Source of the DNA: Cyclostephanos tholiformis
Lineage: Eukaryota > Bacillariophyta > Thalassiosirophyceae > Thalassiosirales > Thalassiosiraceae
Assembly (NCBI GenBank): GCA_036939975.1
Contig: JALLPB010001243.1
Location: 1 to 10,570 of the forward strand
Length of the DNA stretch: 10,570 bases
Reading direction: 5' to 3'
The notes under the pieces are model-generated. The model did not search any database. It worked only from the letters and a program-made list of their open reading frames with translations, and was not told where the DNA came from. This document shows positions 6,402 through 10,570 of the stretch, piece by piece. Numbering within the stretch: position 1 is the stretch's first letter; each line of letters starts with the position of its first letter. The position numbers and the translations under genes are program-made.

Positions 6402-8306
6402 ATGAAGTTTTCTAGGAGAAATTCTCATCCCACTCATCGGCTCGGGCGGACGTCCCTCTCTCTACTCGTATGTGTGGTATTTTGTCTCGCGCTGAGCTGG
6501 ACACTTGTGTTGGTATCTTTCCCATTATCGATGCGAATGACTCCCAAGACGTCGTCGTTGCCTCTGTTGGCAATGCGTCTTGACTCAGAGAGGGGGATGT
6601 CGTGGAAAGTCCGCACGCCGCGTCCTCTAGATTCATTCTACATTGTCTCGGACGAGCAACGTGGTCAGAACGAATTCGTTTATAACTTATCCAACAAACA
6701 GAATGGACAACCGTCATGGAACAATAAACCAGGTGGCATCCCTGCTGCCGACCCAATTACCAAAACATCGACTGAACTCCAGCCGTCTCAACACAACCAA
6801 ACCGCGCCGCTTTCGTCATTAATTTACCCTCTCCATGCGAAGTCAGGCACGCATCATGCATACTTATATATTGGCACTCCTCCTCAGAGACAAACATTGA
6901 TCGTCGATACAGGCTCCCGACTCACTGCCTTCCCGTGTCATCCCCACTGCTCCGACTGTGGAAAGCATGCATCCGAACCCTTTTATTTGAATGAGAGCTC
7001 GTCTCACACGATCGTCGCTTGTGATAAGTGCAGATTGAATCAGGTAGATTTTCAACAAGAGGAAAACTACTTTTCAGATGATGGGATTGGTGGCAAAAGT
7101 GAGAATGGACTCTATAGCTTGAGAAGAAAAAAAAACACACAGGCGGAAAGGAGTTTGCGGCAGCGTGCTTCGTTCCCAAAGTCATGTCAATGTGGAATTG
7201 ATCAAAAGTACACCGAAGGCTCTTCATACAAAGCATTCGAGGTGAAAGACAGAGTCTGGCTAGGGTTGAATGAAGTAGTGACGAGCGTGGAAGAACACGA
7301 TGAATTTGCGACGCCATTCGTTTTCGGTTGCCAGGTTTCGGAGAAAGGTCTCTTCAAGTCGCAATATGCAGGTGACGTGTAATCTCAGACGGTTCCGCGT
7401 GCATTATACTACTTTTTACCATATTCCGTATGTTTTTCTTATTCACACCATTTCCTCCCATCCCACCCTACCCCACCCCACCCCACCCCATGCAGATGGC
7501 ATCATGGGCCTATCAATGTACACCCAGATGCTTGTTGGGGTATTTTCTAGGCATGGATCGATCACTCATGAATCATTTTCCCTTTGCCTGAATCGCGCGG
7601 GAGGTCACATATCTCTCGGTGGGATCGCTCTGACTTATGATCGCACTCCTGACCCGGAGGAGAAAATCTCCAACGAAGGGAGACTTTTGACCCCAATGAA
7701 ATTCACACCATTCGCGAAATTAAATGTGTGGTACTACACGGTCACTGTCACGTCAATATCAGTTGGCCAAGCAGTGCTCCCAAACAGTATTCTTCGGTAC
7801 GTCAATGATCACAAGGGGACGATTATCGACAGCGGGACAACCGATACGTTCATATCGCACAAGTTGGAAAATGTAAGTTCCCTGACATCGTCTTGTTTTC
7901 CAGAATTAGCTCACACTCTTACGACTGGACATATTGAAAGGCATTTACGTCTGCCTGGGAAACGATTGTAGGGAAGAGATACCACAACAGACTCCAAGAA
8001 TACACATATCAACAATTCAATGAATTGCCAGTCATCTCGTTTGAGCTGCAGGGGGGTGTTCAGTGGGAGATAAAGCCAGAATCATATATGGAGGCCGACG
8101 ATGTTAATCAATATCGAAATGAGACTAATAATAAATATGATCATCCATCTATTCCATGGGAAGGAACGCGTAAGTTCACCAGCCGAATATATGTCAATGA
8201 ACCGGCGGGAGTAGTGTTGGGATCTAACGCAATGATGGACAAAGAAATTTTTTTCGATGTCGCCAACAAAAGGATTGGCGTTGCCAAAGCGACGTGTATT
8301 TATTAG
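6402..8306 (+). CDS. Plasmepsin V-like pepsin-family (A1) aspartyl protease, three exons
   Basis: Exons 6402-7371, 7496-7872 and 7941-8306 join to 570 residues (intron phases 1 and 0). A basic N-terminus is followed by a hydrophobic segment (residues about 17-40), a signal anchor or signal peptide, so the enzyme should enter the secretory pathway. A pro-region follows to about 150. The protease fold shows AYLYIGTPPQRQ, the first catalytic motif VDTGSR (Asp169), flap YTEGSSY (Tyr270), the second catalytic motif IIDSGTTDTF (Asp435), and the closing VLGSNAMMDKEIFFDV strand (about 541-556). The cluster FPCHPHCSDCGKH (177-189), then C207, C210, C262 and C264, resembles plasmepsin V and its relatives. 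Those enzymes cleave export or secretory proteins in the ER or Golgi of apicomplexans; the function here is unknown. There is no C-terminal membrane segment. The ATG at 6402 was chosen over 6273 because it puts the basic-hydrophobic signal at the N-terminus. Residues 215-254 may be an unspliced in-frame intron. Confidence 0.85.
7372..7495 (+). other. Intron 1 of the aspartyl protease gene
   Basis: 124 bp from GTGACG to ATGCAG. Splicing joins GCA-G to AT-GGC and restores the conserved QYADGIMGL segment of the A1 fold. Unspliced, the frame stops at TAA 7381-7383. Its 3' half is made of CCCCA-type repeats, which provide the pyrimidine-rich tract. Confidence 0.85.
7456..7490 (+). repeat. CCCCA pentanucleotide microsatellite in intron 1
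   Basis: Seven pentamers: TCCCA, TCCCA, CCCTA and four perfect CCCCA, ending five bases before the splice acceptor. The minus strand carries TGGGG repeats that could form a G-quadruplex. Length variation here could change splicing efficiency of the protease transcript; that is inference. Confidence 0.85.
7873..7940 (+). other. Intron 2 of the aspartyl protease gene
   Basis: 68 bp, strong donor GTAAGT and acceptor GAAAG. It joins HKLEN to AFTSAWETIVG, which fits the A1 fold. A better-looking acceptor, TTTTCCAG ending at 7902, would bring an immediate in-frame TAG and is not used for the full-length protein. A possible branch point (TTACGAC) lies near 7919-7925. Confidence 0.75.
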
Positions 8307-8381
8307 AACATCGGCTTGGTGGGTAAAACTAGTCAGGTTATGAATCATCATCAATTACATCACACTGAGCGTCATAATTGT
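8307..8381. other. 75-bp intergenic gap between convergent genes
   Basis: Both flanking genes end here (TAG at 8304-8306 on the plus strand; the final minus-strand codons and stop begin at 8382), so the gap must hold both 3' ends, and their transcripts probably overlap. It is AT-rich; I see no clear polyadenylation signal. Confidence 0.6.
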
Positions 8382-10421
8382 TCATCCCATTTTCGTAATA
8401 TTCCTCAACGAGTCCTCCTTGAGCAATGACATCTCCATCGCAACGAGCGCATGGATCTTCTCCTCCGTCAAGCCCGGCACTACCCGAAGCTCCGCTGCCA
8501 TTTCATCAACGGTGATGCCCACTCTGCCGGTGAAATCAATACCTTCCAATATCGCCGATTGTTCTGGAGTCAAATCCCTCACCAACGCCTCGATAACCTC
8601 CATATCGTATCCCAGACCCTCCATGACATACTTGTCCACCTCATCCAAACTCTCAATAGGTCGGGCAACGGCGCTGCTGCTCATACTTTTCTCCAGCTCC
8701 TTCCTGCGGATTTTATCCTCAAAGTCGAGGCGCTCCTGCATCGCCTTTGTCTTCTTCTTCAATTGCGCGATGATCCAATCAACCTCATCGGGCGTCACGC
8801 GCTGAAAGGGGGCAGTCATATTGAACACCTTCCTGTCCATATCCGTCCACTCGTCCATCTGTCCCTCCCACAATTCTTTCTCAGCATCCTCCTCGGCCTT
8901 GTCGTAATCGACGTCCTCAGACCCATCGTCAAGGTCCTCCTCCGCCGCCATGGCAACCTCATACGCGATGCCCTTCTTTGCAGCGAGGGCAGCCTCCTCG
9001 GCTGCGGCGCGCATGCGCTCCTGTCGCTCGTCTCTTTTCTTCTCTTTCTCGGTGCGCGTGTCCTCTGGGAGATCGCGTCCCATGCGAAGAGGAAAGGGTG
9101 TGGGCTTGTCGTTGAAAAAGGGATTGCGCAAACCGATAGGACGACCGAGGGACGCCCCCGTCAACGCCGCGCCATTTTCCCCTGATGGTTGTTCGCCCTC
9201 CTCGTTGCCACCGCTGACATGCATCCCGCCGATATTGCTGGCATTTGGCAAATCGCTCTCGAAGATGAAGAATTTCCTTGGATCCCTCTTGAGTATCTCA
9301 AGCCCCTCGCGCTCCTGGGCCTCGTAGTCTGCCAAGTAATCCAACTTGGGCGCGGGCATGGCCGAGGGGGGCAACCGCCCGTCCTTAACACCGCCAACAT
9401 TCTTACCTCCCACGTCATTGTTGCCATAAATATCCCTCATCATATCACGCTGCTTGTTCAACAACGACCTACGTCCCTCCTCGCGAATGATGGCACGCAA
9501 TCGCGCGCGCTGCTCCTTCCGCTCCTCCTCCTCGACGCGTTCCTTGGTCCAGTAGTTGGGGTCGTTATTCGCCTGAAGGTACGCCACGTACTCGAGCTCC
9601 TCGAGCATGACCTCCTTAGGGGTCTTGTACGTTGGTCGAGCGTCCCATGTGTGGCACTCATACCTCCAAAAGTCTCCATAGTCTCCGAAGCCGGTGTGCT
9701 CGCCGGAGGGGGCGCCTATCATCCCCCCCGGACGGGCCCACAACACCTGGGCCGCAGTCGGATTCCCGAGAGCCTTCTCGACCTCCTCGGGGGTGGTCAG
9801 CCACAAGTGGCACTCGGCCTCGAGCTCATCCACGACCCTTTGGCGCGCCTTCCGATATAGATCGGCCTTGACGTCGCGCTCGCGCTGGGTGGACTCAAGC
9901 TCCCTCTCCCACTCCGCCCGTCTCCTCTCCCGCTTCTGCACCTGCCTCATCGCATTCTCCGCCGATCGCATGGCCTTGATCCGTCGCCTTTCGAGCGCCT
10001 CCCTCTTCAGCCTGGCCTCCTCCTCGGCCCTCCGAACGCGCTCGCGCTCGCGCTGCTCCTCGAGCTCGACGAAGTACCGCTTGCGCAGGACGGAGACGGC
10101 GCGGTTGTATTGGGCGCGCTTTTGGTTGTAGATGTTGGCGAGGACCGAGGGGTTGAGGTCGGAAGATGACACCTCCAAGGCGTCGTCGCCGGAATTCGGT
10201 CGGGGGGAGTTCGAGAACATCGATGCGCGAGATGCCGAAGGGACGGCTGGTGACGGCGGCTGGACGCGACCTGGGGTGGCTCTCGCTCTCGTTATGGCCG
10301 CTCTATGAGAGACTTCTCGACCCAAAGTCACGGAGTGTAGGAAGTGCATTGACCTCGACGATTGGTGTAGCATTTTAGGCAAATGCCTCTGGATAGCGCC
10401 GAGTCGACTAGCCATCGACAT
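8382..10421 (-). CDS. Unrecognised charged coiled-coil protein, probably mitochondrial
   Basis: An intronless frame of 679 residues from the ATG at 10419-10421. The frame is open to 10541, but from this ATG the first 54 residues carry only one acidic residue and many Arg, Ser and His, a typical mitochondrial presequence, so this start is preferred; an ATG at 10413-10415 is an alternative. Residues about 102-203 form a long Arg/Glu coiled coil (for example LEEQRERERVRRAEEEARLK). Then comes a Gly/Trp/Tyr-rich conserved-looking segment (about 227-260, with WARPGGMIGAP and FGDYGDFWRYE), another charged helix (about 290-330), a loop region, a third helix (about 455-485), a strongly acidic patch (about 495-525), and a helical C-terminus (PGLTEEKIHALV). 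I know no family match. An organellar ribosome or inner-membrane scaffold component is possible but unsupported. It converges with the protease gene. Confidence 0.8.
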   Translation of the reverse strand: MSMASRLGAIQRHLPKMLHQSSRSMHFLHSVTLGREVSHRAAITRARATPGRVQPPSPAVPSASRASMFSNSPRPNSGDDALEVSSSDLNPSVLANIYNQKRAQYNRAVSVLRKRYFVELEEQRERERVRRAEEEARLKREALERRRIKAMRSAENAMRQVQKRERRRAEWERELESTQRERDVKADLYRKARQRVVDELEAECHLWLTTPEEVEKALGNPTAAQVLWARPGGMIGAPSGEHTGFGDYGDFWRYECHTWDARPTYKTPKEVMLEELEYVAYLQANNDPNYWTKERVEEEERKEQRARLRAIIREEGRRSLLNKQRDMMRDIYGNNDVGGKNVGGVKDGRLPPSAMPAPKLDYLADYEAQEREGLEILKRDPRKFFIFESDLPNASNIGGMHVSGGNEEGEQPSGENGAALTGASLGRPIGLRNPFFNDKPTPFPLRMGRDLPEDTRTEKEKKRDERQERMRAAAEEAALAAKKGIAYEVAMAAEEDLDDGSEDVDYDKAEEDAEKELWEGQMDEWTDMDRKVFNMTAPFQRVTPDEVDWIIAQLKKKTKAMQERLDFEDKIRRKELEKSMSSSAVARPIESLDEVDKYVMEGLGYDMEVIEALVRDLTPEQSAILEGIDFTGRVGITVDEMAAELRVVPGLTEEKIHALVAMEMSLLKEDSLRNITKMG

Positions 10422-10570
10422 ATTGCAATGTCGAGATGAGTGGATTGTGCGCGGGCGGCACCCCCCCCGCCCTGTTGCAAAACTCAGGTTAATCTCGTGT
10501 ATGGTGTATGGTACCATCTCCTTATGCCAATTACGTACCAAACAGTACCTAATTTCTTCGTTGCGTCTTT
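10422..10570 (-). promoter_or_regulatory. Probable promoter and 5' leader of the coiled-coil protein gene
   Basis: This is sequence upstream of the minus-strand start. It contains a run of eight C (10461-10468), a doubled TGTATGG-like motif (about 10499-10511), a perfect 10-bp palindrome ATGGTACCAT (10508-10517), and TACGTAC (10532-10538), a 7-mer also found in the protease promoter at 6251-6257. No TATA box is evident. Part may be coding if the upstream ATG at 10539-10541 is used. Confidence 0.35.

Noticed and set aside
7895..7902. TTTTCCAG as the acceptor of protease intron 2
   Set aside because: It would place AAT-TAG directly after the junction, truncating the enzyme before the conserved C-terminal strands. 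The acceptor at 7940 restores the fold.
8451..9860. Long plus-strand open frames opposite the coiled-coil gene (8451-9185 and 9189-9860)
   Set aside because: They mirror the strongly biased codons of the minus-strand gene and show no domain, signal or start context of their own.
1041..10558. 13-bp inverted match AAGAAATTAGGTA (1041-1053) with TACCTAATTTCTT (10546-10558), possible terminal inverted repeats
   Set aside because: A 13-bp AT-rich match is expected about once by chance in a window this size, it does not extend, and it would enclose unrelated genes with no transposase.

Overview
The window looks like nuclear DNA of a eukaryotic microalga, most probably a diatom or a related stramenopile. 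The reasons are compact gene spacing, short GT-AG introns (124 and 68 bp), a plasmepsin V-like aspartyl protease, and a non-LTR retrotransposon whose reverse transcriptase and RNase H resemble, from memory, a family abundant in diatoms. The taxonomic call is inference; no search was run.

Layout from left to right: (1) 1-1008 holds a small plus-strand Ala/Lys/Arg-rich ORF (104-496) and a second short plus-strand ORF (844-1008), which may be separate or exons of one gene, with a G-rich tract between them. (2) About 1036-6233 is a minus-strand, 5'-truncated LINE of about 5.2 kb. In its coding order it carries the C-terminal half of an APE-type endonuclease, a linker, a reverse transcriptase, an RNase H and a C-terminal domain with a zinc-binding motif. 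It is dead: its coding sequence is spread over all three minus-strand frames by five frameshifts and cut by one TAG, one TGA and one TAA. A near-matching 11/12-bp sequence at its two ends is a candidate target-site duplication. (3) 6402-8306 is a plus-strand, three-exon gene for a membrane-anchored or secreted pepsin-family (A1) aspartyl protease with both catalytic motifs. (4) 8382-10421 is a minus-strand, single-exon gene for a 679-residue charged, coiled-coil protein with a likely mitochondrial presequence. It converges on the protease gene with 75 bp between stop codons.

The host genes show no sign of acting in one pathway. The retrotransposon appears to have landed between the left-hand ORFs and the protease promoter, where it could influence expression, but nothing in the sequence proves that. 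I found no RNA genes, CRISPR arrays or LTRs, and no clear case for a new multi-gene system. The most useful leads are the protease, with a possible hidden in-frame intron, the unrecognised coiled-coil protein, and the C-terminal zinc domain of the retroelement.
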